A stretch of DNA of 64,000 nucleotides from Amycolatopsis coloradensis (GCF_001953865.1 NZ_MQUQ01000018.1:124001-188000), one strand, 5' to 3'; positions 9,450 through 18,543 are shown, counted from the stretch's first letter. Translations and numbers: made by a program. The notes: generated from the sequence alone by a model not told the origin.

Positions 9450-9487
9450 CCGGAGAGACTGCAAAAACGCTTTTGCAGTCTCTCCGG
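9450..9487. promoter_or_regulatory. Perfect hairpin / LacI-type operator overlapping the ribosome site
   Basis: CCGGAGAGACTGCAAAA (9450-9466) and TTTTGCAGTCTCTCCGG (9471-9487) are perfect 17-bp arms around ACGC. The centre reads TGCAAAAACGCTTTTGCA, a LacI-like operator with a central CG. The right arm runs into the GGGGAGG ribosome site (9486-9492) of the FMN reductase, 11 bp before its GTG. It may be an operator for the LacI protein encoded two genes on, an RNA hairpin limiting translation, or a terminator for the upstream relic. Confidence 0.6.
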
Positions 9488-9497
9488 GGAGGACCAC

Positions 9498-10142
9498 GTG
9501 AAGGTCTTGGTGCTCGATTCGAGCCCGCGTCGTGAAGGGAATTCCTGGGCGATGGCCCAGTCGCTGGCGAAGGGGGCGGAGGAAGCAGGCCACACGATCG
9601 ACTTCGTCCGGCTCCCCGATTTCGTGGAGTCGCCGCTGGGGGACTGCCGTGGTTGCCGGCTGAGCGACCGGTCCTGTGGGATCGAGGACGGCTACGAGCG
9701 ACTGCTGTTCGATCACGTGCTCCCGGCCGACGCGATCGTGTACGCGACCCCGCTGCACTGGTACGGCATGACCGGACTGCTCAAGTCGTTCTTCGACCGG
9801 CTTTTCTGTTACACGTCGGGAAGTTCGCCGCACACCGGACAGGTCGTGCCGGGTCTGATGCACAAGCGCGCCGCGGTGGTGATCTCCTGCGAGGAGAGCT
9901 ACCGCGGCGCGACGCTCGGGCTCGAAGCCCAGTTCCAGGAACTCACCCGGTATCTGCGCCAGGACCTCGCCGGGATCGTGGTCGGCGTCGGCAACAGCCG
10001 GGGCGAGGTGGAGCGCGATCCCGCTCGGCCGCTGGAGGCCGCGGCGGACCTCGGACGTAGGCTGGGTGACGCCCACGTCACCGACTATCGGCTGGACACC
10101 GACCGGCCGAACCGCGTTTGGGGACCGTCCGTGGAGGTCTGA
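9498..10142 (+). CDS. NADPH-dependent FMN reductase / flavodoxin-fold oxidoreductase
   Basis: The 214-aa protein has the flavodoxin-like fold of the FMN_red family: the N-terminal phosphate loop LDSSPRREGNSWAMAQ, the DCRGCR segment near residue 52, and ATPLHWYGMTGLLKSFFDR, which typically contacts FMN. Such enzymes transfer electrons from NAD(P)H to FMN, quinones or metal centres. The GTG at 9498 follows GGGGAGG with a 5-nt gap. The frame is open further upstream, but that part reads through the hairpin and is not protein-like. The stop is directly followed by the TTG of the LacI gene, so the two are probably co-transcribed. Confidence 0.85.
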   Translation: MKVLVLDSSPRREGNSWAMAQSLAKGAEEAGHTIDFVRLPDFVESPLGDCRGCRLSDRSCGIEDGYERLLFDHVLPADAIVYATPLHWYGMTGLLKSFFDRLFCYTSGSSPHTGQVVPGLMHKRAAVVISCEESYRGATLGLEAQFQELTRYLRQDLAGIVVGVGNSRGEVERDPARPLEAAADLGRRLGDAHVTDYRLDTDRPNRVWGPSVEV

Positions 10143-11162
10143 TTGTCGCCGACCATCCGTGACGTCGCCGCCGCGGCGGGGGTCTCGATCACCACCGTGT
10201 CCCATGTGCTCAGCGGGCAGGGCAGGATCTCCGAGGACACCCGGCGGCGCGTCGCACGGGCGGCGGCCGAACTCGGTTATCAGGCGAGTGTGCACGCCCA
10301 GCAGCTGGTCACCCGGCGCAGCCGGACCCTGGCGATCCAGCTCGCGAACTCGGTCGACGCGAGCAACGCCTGCGCGTTGGTGCCGAACTCCGACTATTTC
10401 CTCGAGGTCCTGAACGGGGCGGCCGAAGCCGCGTCGAAACGGTCGTACGGCCTGTTGCTGACGCCGCCGGACGCGGACCTCGACCGGCTCAACGCGTTCG
10501 CGGTCGATGGCGCCGTCCTCGTCGACCCTCGTGGTGATGAGCCGTTCTTCGCGACCGGCTGGTGCCGCGACCGGCCGCTGGTGACCGTCGGACGCCCGCT
10601 GGCGTCCTCGTGCCCGGTGCCGGTCGTCGTGGACAACGACCTCGTCGCCGCAGCCCGGCTGATGCTGGATCACTTGGCGGACCACGGTTACCAGCGGCCC
10701 GCGATGATCACCACCGACACCAGCCGCTCCTACGCGGCGGATCTCGTCGCGGGGTACACCGGCTGGGCGGAAGACCGGGGACTGGAGCCGGTGGTGGTCG
10801 AGGTCGACGAACCGCCGACCACCGAAGGCACGGCGGAGGCCCTGGGCAGGCTGCTCGACCGGCGGGTGTGCCCGGACGCCGTCTTCACGACCTCGGAGAA
10901 CCTCGCGCTCGGTGTCCTCCAGGAGGCCCGTCGCCGGCGGCTCGCGGTACCCGGGGAACTCGGGATCTCCAGCGCGGTGGACAGCGGTTCGCTTCGGCTC
11001 ACTTCCCCGCGGATCACCGGGATGTTCGTGCACCCACGCGAGGTGGGTGGCCGCGCGGCCACGGCGTTGATGGACCTCATCGAGGGCGGCACGCCCGACG
11101 GTGGGCAGAGCCGGATCGAAGTACCCGTGCGGTTGAACCCGCGGGAATCCACCGACCGCTGA
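10143..11162 (+). CDS. LacI-family transcriptional regulator
   Basis: The 339-aa protein opens with a LacI HTH (TIRDVAAAAGVSITTVSHVLSG) and hinge (VHAQQLVTRRSRTLAIQL), followed by a periplasmic-binding-protein-like effector domain. The start is a TTG at 10143 that abuts the previous stop, with GGAGG 5 nt upstream. The effector domain is atypical in its middle, so a sugar ligand cannot be named. It probably represses its own two-gene operon through the palindrome at 9450-9487. Confidence 0.88.
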   Translation: MSPTIRDVAAAAGVSITTVSHVLSGQGRISEDTRRRVARAAAELGYQASVHAQQLVTRRSRTLAIQLANSVDASNACALVPNSDYFLEVLNGAAEAASKRSYGLLLTPPDADLDRLNAFAVDGAVLVDPRGDEPFFATGWCRDRPLVTVGRPLASSCPVPVVVDNDLVAAARLMLDHLADHGYQRPAMITTDTSRSYAADLVAGYTGWAEDRGLEPVVVEVDEPPTTEGTAEALGRLLDRRVCPDAVFTTSENLALGVLQEARRRRLAVPGELGISSAVDSGSLRLTSPRITGMFVHPREVGGRAATALMDLIEGGTPDGGQSRIEVPVRLNPRESTDR

Positions 11163-11202
11163 GGCACGCGGGCAGCGGGGTTCGCGGCAGGGGGTGGCGA
11201 GC

Positions 11203-11225
11203 GGACCCAATGCCACATTGGGTCC
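11203..11225. terminator. Bidirectional terminator-type hairpin, CATTGGG family, copy 1
   Basis: GGACCCAATG (11203-11212), CCA, CATTGGGTCC (11216-11225) is a perfect hairpin in the convergent gap between the LacI gene and the SGNH esterase gene. The same core recurs at 21157-21181. Confidence 0.6.
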
Positions 11226-11238
11226 ACGTCCCGCGCTA

Positions 11239-11272
11239 CCCGACCGCAAGTAGTCCTCTACTTGCGGTCGGG
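11239..11272. terminator. Perfect 15-bp hairpin terminator
   Basis: CCCGACCGCAAGTAG (11239-11253), loop TCCT, CTACTTGCGGTCGGG (11258-11272). It lies 14 bp beyond the previous hairpin, between convergent genes, and probably stops transcription from both sides. A weaker GGCGCCTG/CAGGCGCC repeat (11289-11296, 11320-11327) follows. Confidence 0.65.
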
Positions 11273-11447
11273 CAGGTGTGAGCGGGAGGGCGCCTGGCTG
11301 TCCTGAAGGCCACCTGCGACAGGCGCCGCGATTGGCGATCCGCGTCCCTGGCGGCATCGCCCAGCTGACCTTCCAGCCGGTCACGCCGCCCCTTTCGCCG
11401 GAACACGGATCCGATGGCGGTCCGGTTCACGGGGACGACTTCATCGG

Positions 11448-12080
11448 CTAGCGCGGCGGAGCCTCTTCGACCGGCACACCGGCCGCCGCGAGCCACGCTT
11501 CGGCGAGGAGCCGGTGGCCGAGCGGGCTGGGGTGGACGCCGTCCGGCGCCAGTGCCGCGGCGCCGTGCTCTTCGGCGGCGCGCGGCATGAACAGATCCGC
11601 GCGGACCAGGCGAGCGCCGAATTCGGTGGCCACCTCCAGCGCGACTTCGATCCGAGGGGCCAGATCGGCCACCCAGTCGTGTTGCCCCGGTTCGACCGGC
11701 AGCAGGAACGGCGTGATGACGTACAGCTCGGCCGGGAGGTTCTGCCGCGCACTGGCCAGCAGCCGGGTGTAGGCCGCGCGGAACTTGCCGATCGGACTCG
11801 GCAGGTCGCGGTCGAACGTCCGCCAGGTGTCGTTGATGCCGATCTTCACCGTCAGCACCGTGGGGCGGAACGCGAGAACGTCGGTGGTCCAGCGGGCTTC
11901 CAGGTCGTAGATCCGGTTGCCGTTGAGCCCCTTGTTGAGCACTTCCGGGCCGCCGCTCAAACGGTCGGCGATCTGCCGGACGTAGCCCTTGCCCAGCGCC
12001 GCCGGATCGTCGCGGTCGCGGCTGGAGTCGGTGATGGAGTCGCCGGCGAACAGCAGCCGGTCGGTTTCGGTGAACCTCAC
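11448..12080 (-). CDS. SGNH/GDSL-type esterase
   Basis: The 210-aa protein has the four SGNH blocks: FAGDSITD near residue 14 (catalytic Ser), the Gly in LNKGLNGNR, GINDTW (Asn), and DGVHPSPLGH (Asp and His). It has no signal peptide and is probably cytosolic, where such enzymes remove acetyl or other acyl groups from sugars. Its GTG start overlaps the stop of the isomerase gene (GTGA), so it is the last gene of the carbohydrate operon. An O-deacetylase for imported oligosaccharides is a reasonable guess. Confidence 0.85.
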   Translation of the reverse strand: MRFTETDRLLFAGDSITDSSRDRDDPAALGKGYVRQIADRLSGGPEVLNKGLNGNRIYDLEARWTTDVLAFRPTVLTVKIGINDTWRTFDRDLPSPIGKFRAAYTRLLASARQNLPAELYVITPFLLPVEPGQHDWVADLAPRIEVALEVATEFGARLVRADLFMPRAAEEHGAAALAPDGVHPSPLGHRLLAEAWLAAAGVPVEEAPPR

Positions 12081-12838
12081 GCCCCCGCCTCGATCAGCTT
12101 GCGCAGTGCGTCGGCCTCACCGGGGACGAGCTCGGGATCGTTGTCCGGGACGAACTCCAGCAGCGCGTCGAGCGGCCGCCCCGTCTTCGTGAGCAGCGCG
12201 AAAGCCCGTGTCCACAAGTCCGCCCTGGCGGTCAGCGGATGCCGTTCGTTACTGGGCCACCAAGAGAAGACGTGTACCGCGCGGACCCTGTCGAGGACCA
12301 GTTCCAGCCCCGCCAGCGCCTGCTCGTCCGGCAGGTCCTGCGGCGGCTGCCAGTAAGTGCCGAGGTTGTCACGGCCGACTTCTTCGAGCAGCCGGACGGT
12401 CGACTCGGCGGTGTCGGTCAGCGTGCCGCCGTGGAACTCCAGCGCGACTTCCAGACCGTGTCCGCCCGCGACGTCGGCGGCCTCGCGGAGCCCGGCGACG
12501 ATCTGCTCCCGCTCTTCGGGGTCGACGTCCGCGGAGCCCGCTTTGCCCGCCCACACCCGGATCCTGGCGGCACCGAGCCGGACCGCGGTGGCGGCGATGT
12601 CGCCGAACTTCCCGGTCTCCATCGGGGTGGCGCGGAAGTAGGAACCGTAGGAAGCACAGGTCAGATCGTGGCGTGCCATGGCTTCGAGCACGCGGTCGGC
12701 CGCCCAGTCGTCGCCGGGACGCACATGGACGTCGGCGCCCCACTCGATCACCCGCAGCCCCGCGGCCGCGGCGCGGTGAGCGACTTCGTCGGCGTCCAGT
12801 CGTCGCAGCGTCACCGAACACAGGCCCGGCCGGATCAT
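12077..12838 (-). CDS. Sugar phosphate isomerase/epimerase (xylose isomerase-like TIM barrel)
   Basis: The 253-aa protein belongs to the AP-endonuclease-2/xylose-isomerase-like TIM barrel group. Visible motifs are GLCSVTLRRLDADEV at the N-terminus, RVIEWGADVHV (Glu on strand 2), VALEFHGGTLTDT (Glu and His), AVHVFSWWP and the final LLEFVPD. These acidic and His residues usually bind a divalent metal. It has no signal peptide. The ATG overlaps the LacI stop (ATGA), and the stop overlaps the SGNH gene. It probably isomerises or epimerises a sugar released by the fucosidase and lyase. Confidence 0.82.
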   Translation of the reverse strand: MIRPGLCSVTLRRLDADEVAHRAAAAGLRVIEWGADVHVRPGDDWAADRVLEAMARHDLTCASYGSYFRATPMETGKFGDIAATAVRLGAARIRVWAGKAGSADVDPEEREQIVAGLREAADVAGGHGLEVALEFHGGTLTDTAESTVRLLEEVGRDNLGTYWQPPQDLPDEQALAGLELVLDRVRAVHVFSWWPSNERHPLTARADLWTRAFALLTKTGRPLDALLEFVPDNDPELVPGEADALRKLIEAGA

Positions 12839-13872
12839 TTTCCCTCCAAGGGTTGAGTACTTTCCCGCAGCACGACCTCGCCGGTGATCGCCAGGACGCG
12901 AGGGTCGTCGGCCCGGGTGTCGAGGATGAAGTCGAGCGCCCGTTCGCCCATCCGCTCGATCGGGACGCGCACGGTGGACAGTGAAGGCCTGATGTCGCGC
13001 AAGGTGATGATGTCGTCGAACCCCGCGATCGCGATCTGCGCGGGAACCAGCAGACCGCGGTCGCGGCAGGCGGCCATCGCACCGACGGCCATCACGTCGT
13101 TGACGGCGAACACGCAGCCGCGGAAACCGTTCTCGATCGCCCGCACCATCGCCGCGTAGCCCCCGTCGCGGGTGAACTCCGCGCGCAGCACGTGGTTCTC
13201 GGGCAGCGGGATGCCTTGCCGGGCGAGGCCGTCACGGAAACCAAGGACACGATCCCGCGAGGTCATCAGGCCGGGCGGCCCGGCGAGGACGAGGAAGTCG
13301 CGGTGGCCGAGCTGGAGGAGCTGTCCGGCCAGGTCCGCCGCTCCCGCGCGGTTCTCCAGCATGACCGTGTCGAACGGCAGCTTCCGCTGCCCGATCACCA
13401 CCACCTGGCCGTCCGCGGCCTCGAACGCCTTGAGTTCCTTGGTCAGAGTCCGTTGCAGGGCATCGCCCTCGTTACGGGACCCGGCGAGGATGACCGCTCT
13501 GGCCCGCTGCCCGCGCAACGTCGTGACGTACTCGAGTTCCTTCTCGGGATGGTTTTCCGTGCTCGCGATGGTGACTGCCAGCCCGTGCCGGGCGGCCACC
13601 CGCATGACCCCGGACGCGATCGAGGAGAAGTACGGGTCGACGATGTCGTGCACCAGCAGGCCGACGACGTTGCCGCGGCCGCGGGCCATCGCCTGCGCGG
13701 GCACGTTCGCCGTGTACTGCAACCGTTCCGCAGCCTCCAGCACCGATTTCCGCAGGTCACCGCTCACCTGTCGGGTGCCGCCGTTGAGCGCCCTCGACGC
13801 CGTCGCGAGCGACACTCCCGCCTCACGGGCGACGTCGGCCAGGGTGGCCGAACCCGCGGCGCGCTGCGGCAT
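12835..13872 (-). CDS. LacI-family transcriptional regulator of the carbohydrate operon
   Basis: The 345-aa protein has a LacI HTH (ATLADVAREAGVSLATASRALNGG), a hinge helix (ANVPAQAMARGRGN) and a classical sugar-binding effector domain (VGLLVHDIVDPYFSSIASGV, IAIAGFDDI). It sits inside the operon, 66 bp after the PL6 lyase gene and overlapping the isomerase gene. That position suggests it responds to a sugar made by this pathway. A likely operator is the AAGCGCTT palindrome upstream of the binding-protein gene at 19915-19928. Confidence 0.9.
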   Translation of the reverse strand: MPQRAAGSATLADVAREAGVSLATASRALNGGTRQVSGDLRKSVLEAAERLQYTANVPAQAMARGRGNVVGLLVHDIVDPYFSSIASGVMRVAARHGLAVTIASTENHPEKELEYVTTLRGQRARAVILAGSRNEGDALQRTLTKELKAFEAADGQVVVIGQRKLPFDTVMLENRAGAADLAGQLLQLGHRDFLVLAGPPGLMTSRDRVLGFRDGLARQGIPLPENHVLRAEFTRDGGYAAMVRAIENGFRGCVFAVNDVMAVGAMAACRDRGLLVPAQIAIAGFDDIITLRDIRPSLSTVRVPIERMGERALDFILDTRADDPRVLAITGEVVLRESTQPLEGK

Positions 13873-13938
13873 GGTTCCTCCTCGGGTGGTACGGGCTCAC
13901 GCCGGCGAGGACGGCCGCCGGCGTGAGCCCGGGTTTTG

Positions 13939-15381
13939 CTACGGAGCGGCGGGGCCGACGTCCGCGGTGGTGAGCGGCCGGTTGGCGATGGCCGCCGTCG
14001 AGTACTCGTCGGCGCCGACGTCACGCTTGCTGCCGCGGGCCTGGCCGTCGATGTCCAAAGTGACCGGGGCCGTGGCAAGGGTCGCCGTGTCGATCGCGGG
14101 GCTGCCCGCGGCGAGCCGCGAGACGCCGTCGCTGCCCTGCACGAGCTTCGGGTCGACCCGGCGGAAGGTGCCCGCCGGGATGTTGCCGTCCCCGCCCGAA
14201 CCCCACAGGATGTTGCCGGACCAGGTGAAGTCGCCCGTGGTGCTCATCGCGACCAGATCGCCGTTGCCGCCGACGAAGAGGTTGTCCGAGATCGTGCAGT
14301 CGCGCGGTTCGATCGTCCGTTTGGTCTCGCCGGAGAGCGTGCCGCCGTTGTTCAGCAGCGTGTTGTGCGCGATGAGCACGCGGTCCGCCGCGTCGTTGCC
14401 GCGCCGTGATTCCTTGGACTCACCCGGGAAGTGGTCCCGAACGGAGCCGCTGCCGACGACCAGCGCGCTGCCGGACACTCCGGCGACGTAGTTGTTGAGG
14501 ATCTTGTGGTCGTTGCCGTAGATCCGGATGCCTTCCTTGCCGCCGAGGATGAAGTTGGATTCGACGACGGTCTTGTTCCCGTGGCGCAGCACGATGCCGC
14601 CGAGGCTGTTCCGGATGGTGTTGTTGCGGATGAAGTTGCCCGACGACTTCACCGAGATCGCCTCCGGGTCGCCGTTCGCCCGCTCGAACAGGTTGAACTC
14701 GATCTTCGCCCCGGCGGTGCTGAGCGCACGCGGGCTGACACCGAGCCGGATCGGCTCGCCGCCGTTGTCACCGGGGAAGGTGTGGTCGGAGAAGTAGTTC
14801 CGGAAGACCTCGACGCCCACCGCCATCTTGTCTTCGTCCGCACCCTCGATGCAGAGCATGACGCCGAGCGTCGTCTTGTGGTGGAAGTGGTTGCGGTCGA
14901 TCTTGCTGTTGTCGGCGCGGACCATCACCCAGTGCAGGTCGGGGATGTCGGCGAACTGGAGATCATTGCGGGTCAGCCGGATCCGCGAGCAGTTCGGCGG
15001 GATCTCGATCGTGGTGCTCTGGCGGAACTTGAACCCGCTGAGCGTGACGCCGGTGGAGTCGTCGAAGACGAAGCTCTGCTCGCCGTTGAGCGTCACGCCG
15101 CCGCGGGACTGCGCGACGATGGTGATCGGGTTGTCCTTGGTGCCGCGCCTGCCCTTGATGCTGATCGGCTTGCCCGTGGGCACGGTGTACGTGCCGTTGT
15201 TCACGGTGATGACCGTGCCGGGGCCCGCCGCGTTGATCGCGTTCTGCAGTTCGGTCAGCGAACTGACGTTCAGGGCGCACAGCCCCTTCGGCTTGGCCGA
15301 CGCCGTACCGGCGGTGACCCAGGGGACGGTGATCAGTGCGGCGCCGAGCGTGGCGCCGCTGAGGAACCTTCTGCGATCCAT
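13939..15381 (-). CDS. Tat-exported polysaccharide lyase family 6 (chondroitinase B/alginate lyase-like)
   Basis: The 480-aa protein starts with a twin-arginine signal (MDRRRFLSGATLGAALI, cleavage near TASA, residue 29) followed by a right-handed parallel beta-helix. PL6 hallmarks are present: NGGEPIRLG (206-214), DPEAISVK with Glu240 and catalytic-type Lys245, and RHG (266-268), matching the Lys and Arg-His of chondroitinase B. These enzymes cleave uronic-acid glycans such as alginate or dermatan sulfate by beta-elimination. It ends normally. It lies 13 bp downstream of the fucosidase gene, in the same operon. The substrate is unknown. Confidence 0.88.
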   Translation of the reverse strand: MDRRRFLSGATLGAALITVPWVTAGTASAKPKGLCALNVSSLTELQNAINAAGPGTVITVNNGTYTVPTGKPISIKGRRGTKDNPITIVAQSRGGVTLNGEQSFVFDDSTGVTLSGFKFRQSTTIEIPPNCSRIRLTRNDLQFADIPDLHWVMVRADNSKIDRNHFHHKTTLGVMLCIEGADEDKMAVGVEVFRNYFSDHTFPGDNGGEPIRLGVSPRALSTAGAKIEFNLFERANGDPEAISVKSSGNFIRNNTIRNSLGGIVLRHGNKTVVESNFILGGKEGIRIYGNDHKILNNYVAGVSGSALVVGSGSVRDHFPGESKESRRGNDAADRVLIAHNTLLNNGGTLSGETKRTIEPRDCTISDNLFVGGNGDLVAMSTTGDFTWSGNILWGSGGDGNIPAGTFRRVDPKLVQGSDGVSRLAAGSPAIDTATLATAPVTLDIDGQARGSKRDVGADEYSTAAIANRPLTTADVGPAAP

Positions 15382-15394
15382 GATGCCTCCGTGC

Positions 15395-16696
15395 TCAATC
15401 GGTGGGGAGGGTGGCGGCGGCGGGGCTCTCGGTGTTCAGGAACAGTTCGATCACCGGGACCGGGGTGTCCGGTTTCCGGATGGGGAGCTTGAGGGTGAGC
15501 GTGCCTTCCGGCTGCCCGCCCATCTGGGTGTTCTGCGCGGTCTGCCCGGGATCCGTGTGCACCTGCCGGATTTCCGAGGCGTCGTCGAGCAACTGGGCGT
15601 AGCGGACCCGCCCGGCCATCCCCGGCAGGTGGACGTGGTTCATCGGCCAGCTGAACAGGTGCAGGTACAGCCGGTCGCCGCGCTGGGTGTAGCGGCCGTC
15701 CGCGGGGGCGGTGAACTCGGCGGGACCGCAGCCGCGGATGGAGCGTTCGTGCCGGTCCATCCAGCGGCCGAGTTCGGTGAGGACCGCGTGTGCCCGCGGG
15801 TCGATCTCGCCCCGGCCGTTCGGGCCGACGTTCAGCAGCAGGTTGCCGTCCTTGGACACGCCGTCGACGAGCATCCGGATGAGGAGTTCGGGGCTCTTGT
15901 AGTCGAGGTTGTCCCGGTCGTAACCCCAGCTGCCGTTGAGGGTCTGGCAGGCCTCCCACACCACCGGGACGCCGTCGCGGGTCATCGGCCCGGAAGGCTG
16001 GTACTGCTCCGGGGTGATGAAGTCGCCGGGGATGCCGGTGCGGTCGTTGACCAGGATGCCGGGTTGCAGTTCGCGGACCAGGGCGAGCAGGCCGGGGGAG
16101 TCCCAGTCGTCCGGTCCCTTGCCGCCCCACCATTCTTCGCGGCCCTTGTACGAGAAGTCGAAGAACAGGTAGTCGATCGTGCCGAAGCGGGTGAGCAGTT
16201 CGCGGACCTGGCCGTGCAGATACAGTTGGTACTCGGCGATGTCGGCGTACTGGTGCGCGGCGATGTACTCCGCGTCGTCCCGGCGGGGATGGGTACCGTC
16301 GACGGGGAACGCGGGATGGTGCCAGTCGATCAGCGAGTGGTAGAAGCCGACCTTCAGGCCTTCCTCGCGGCAGGCGTCGACGAACGGGCCGAGCAGATCC
16401 TTGCCGTAGGGCGTGTTCGTCACCTTGAAGTCGGTGAGATCGCTGTCCCAGAGGCAGAACCCGTCGTGGTGCTTGGTGGTGAGCACGACGTAGGTCATGC
16501 CCGCGTCCTTGGCGGCCCGCGCCCAGGAACGCGGGTCGTACTTGTCCGGTTCGAAGTGGTCGAAGTAGACGCGGTACTGCTCGTCGGTCAGCTTTTCGCG
16601 GTTCTGCACCCATTCGTGCCGGGCGGCCAGCGAATACAGTCCCCAGTGGACGAACATCCCGAACCGGTCGTGGGTGAACCAGGCGGTGGAACTCAC
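15395..16696 (-). CDS. GH29 alpha-L-fucosidase
   Basis: The 433-aa protein shows GH29 features: WFTHDRFGMFVHWGLYSL at the N-terminus, TTKHHDGFCLW near residues 73-83, and IDYLFFDF with Asp180 at the position of the catalytic nucleophile. Instead of the usual WFDG it reads FFDF, so the substrate may be modified or the enzyme may act on a near relative of fucose. NLLLNVGPNGRGEI is also conserved. There is no signal peptide, so it would act on imported oligosaccharides. The GTG start (16696) has GGAG upstream. It follows the ABC permease genes by 27 bp. Confidence 0.88.
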   Translation of the reverse strand: MSSTAWFTHDRFGMFVHWGLYSLAARHEWVQNREKLTDEQYRVYFDHFEPDKYDPRSWARAAKDAGMTYVVLTTKHHDGFCLWDSDLTDFKVTNTPYGKDLLGPFVDACREEGLKVGFYHSLIDWHHPAFPVDGTHPRRDDAEYIAAHQYADIAEYQLYLHGQVRELLTRFGTIDYLFFDFSYKGREEWWGGKGPDDWDSPGLLALVRELQPGILVNDRTGIPGDFITPEQYQPSGPMTRDGVPVVWEACQTLNGSWGYDRDNLDYKSPELLIRMLVDGVSKDGNLLLNVGPNGRGEIDPRAHAVLTELGRWMDRHERSIRGCGPAEFTAPADGRYTQRGDRLYLHLFSWPMNHVHLPGMAGRVRYAQLLDDASEIRQVHTDPGQTAQNTQMGGQPEGTLTLKLPIRKPDTPVPVIELFLNTESPAAATLPTD

Positions 16697-16723
16697 TTCA
16701 GGATCGCTCCTTGAGACGGTGGG

Positions 16724-17590
16724 TCAGCCCTTGAGTGCGCCCGAGGCCAGGCCGCGGACGAACGAACGCTGGAAGAACAGGAACGCGGCGACCGAGGGCA
16801 GCAGCGCCAGCAGCGACGCCGCCATGATCACGCCGGGCGTCACGTCCGCGTCGATGCGCAGAGTGCGCAGGGCCAGCGGCAGCGTGTAGGTCGAGGCGTC
16901 GGACGACACCAGCATCGGCAGCAGGTACTGGTCCCAGATCATCGTGAAGCCGAAGACACCGATCACGCCGAGCGCGGGCTTGCACATCGGGAGAATGATC
17001 TGCGCGAAGATCCGCAGGTCGCCGGCACCGTCGATGCGGGCGGCCTCTTCGAGTTCGCGGGGGACGTCCTTCATGAACTCGGTCATCACCAGGATCGAGA
17101 ACGCCCAGGCGCCGAGCGGCACGATCATCCCGGCCAGGCTGCCGATCAGGTTGAGGTGCACCACGGGAAGGTCGGACAGGATCAGTGACAGCGGGATCGC
17201 GAGGATCTCCTCCGGCAGCATCAGCGTCGCCAGGATCGCGACCAGCACGAAGGTCATGAAGCGGAACTTCTTGCGTGCCAGCGCGTATCCGGCCAGCACC
17301 GAGATGACGACCTGCAACAGCAGGCCGAAGCCGACCACGAGGAACGAGTTGAGCAGGTACATCCCGACGCCGTGGTCGAACGCGATGCCGAAGTTGTCCA
17401 GGGTGGGGCTCGACGGGATGACGCTCAGCGCCGTCGGGTCGGACACGTCGCTGAACGCGCTGACCAGCAGCGCCAGCAGCGGGCCTGCGAACACCACCAA
17501 CAGCAGGGCGTACACGGCGTACTTCAGGATCCGTCCACCCGGCGACTTGACGGCGTCGAGGCCGAGTGCCGAATCGTTGGCCGCGGTCAT
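16724..17590 (-). CDS. Carbohydrate ABC transporter permease (MalG type)
   Basis: The 288-aa protein has six hydrophobic segments and the cytoplasmic EAA loop EEAARIDGAGDLRIFAQIILP, the coupling site for the ATPase. Length and layout match CUT1 sugar importers. The ATG overlaps the upstream permease stop (ATGA). No ATP-binding gene is in the operon; CUT1 systems in actinomycetes commonly share one MsiK-type ATPase encoded elsewhere. Confidence 0.9.
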   Translation of the reverse strand: MTAANDSALGLDAVKSPGGRILKYAVYALLLVVFAGPLLALLVSAFSDVSDPTALSVIPSSPTLDNFGIAFDHGVGMYLLNSFLVVGFGLLLQVVISVLAGYALARKKFRFMTFVLVAILATLMLPEEILAIPLSLILSDLPVVHLNLIGSLAGMIVPLGAWAFSILVMTEFMKDVPRELEEAARIDGAGDLRIFAQIILPMCKPALGVIGVFGFTMIWDQYLLPMLVSSDASTYTLPLALRTLRIDADVTPGVIMAASLLALLPSVAAFLFFQRSFVRGLASGALKG

Positions 17591-18543
17591 GCGTCTCGCC
17601 TCCGTCGGAGCACCTGGACGAACAGGGTCAGCACGAGCGTCGCGAGGAACAGCAGGACCGCTCCCGCCGCGCCGACGCCCAGCCGGTTCTGTTCCAATCC
17701 GAGTTTGTAGATCAGGGTCATCGCGACTTCCGTCGAGCCGTTCGGCCCGCCGTTGGTCAGCAGGAACACCTCGGTGAACACCCGCAGGCCGCGGATGGCC
17801 GCGAGCACGAACAGGATCGAGAACACCGAACGCAGGCCGGGCAGCGTCACGTGGAGGATCTTGCGCCAGCGGGAGGCACCGTCCACAGTGGCCGCTTCAT
17901 ACAGCCCGCGGTCGATTCCGGCCAGTCCCGCCAGGAAGATCATCATGTCGTACGGCGCGCCGCGCCAGATGCCGGTGATGATGACCGAAATCATCGACGA
18001 GTCGGGATCGTTGATGAAGCCGGAGGGCCCCAGCCCGACCATGCCGAGGATGGAGTTCAGCATCCCGTCCTCGGTCGGGTGGTACATGATCCGCCAGAGT
18101 TCGGCGACCACCGCGATCGGCACGACCACCGGCAGGAACGCCGCCGACCGCAGGAACTTCAGCCGTTTGCTCTGTCCCTCCATCAGCAGGGCGAGCGCGA
18201 GGCCGATGATCATCGACCCGGCCGTCTGGCCGACCGCGATCACGATGGTGTGCCAGATGGCGGAGTGGAACGCCTCGTCACCGAGGACGGTGCTGTAGTT
18301 CTGCCCGCCGACCCACTGGTTGCCCAGGTACGGCTGGACGTCCTGAAAGGACATCGTGACCGCGGTGATCATCGGGATGAACTTGAAGTACACGAACAGG
18401 ATCAGGGCGGGGGCCAGGAACAGCCACGGCGTCCACCACTTCCCGTCGCGGTCGCTGCGCCTGCGGGCCTTCGGCGCGGGCGCCCGCTTGGCGGCGGGAC
18501 GGTCCGCGCCGACGGCTGCCGGCTTGGCGTGATCTACGGTCAT
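17587..18543 (-). CDS. Carbohydrate ABC transporter permease (MalF type)
   Basis: The 318-aa protein has a charged cytoplasmic N-terminus (about 30 residues rich in Lys/Arg), then six hydrophobic segments and the EAA loop YEAATVDGASRWRKILHVTLP. It pairs with the next gene to form the membrane channel of a CUT1 sugar importer. Its ATG overlaps the binding-protein stop by 4 bp, and its own stop overlaps the MalG-type gene. Confidence 0.9.
   Translation of the reverse strand: MTVDHAKPAAVGADRPAAKRAPAPKARRRSDRDGKWWTPWLFLAPALILFVYFKFIPMITAVTMSFQDVQPYLGNQWVGGQNYSTVLGDEAFHSAIWHTIVIAVGQTAGSMIIGLALALLMEGQSKRLKFLRSAAFLPVVVPIAVVAELWRIMYHPTEDGMLNSILGMVGLGPSGFINDPDSSMISVIITGIWRGAPYDMMIFLAGLAGIDRGLYEAATVDGASRWRKILHVTLPGLRSVFSILFVLAAIRGLRVFTEVFLLTNGGPNGSTEVAMTLIYKLGLEQNRLGVGAAGAVLLFLATLVLTLFVQVLRRRRDA

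Noticed and set aside
11327-11447. Plus-strand frame reading RLAIRVPGGIAQLTFQPV and on to a stop next to the SGNH gene
   Set aside because: It looks slightly protein-like but has no start, no ribosome site and no family I recognise; treated as chance or an unplaceable relic.
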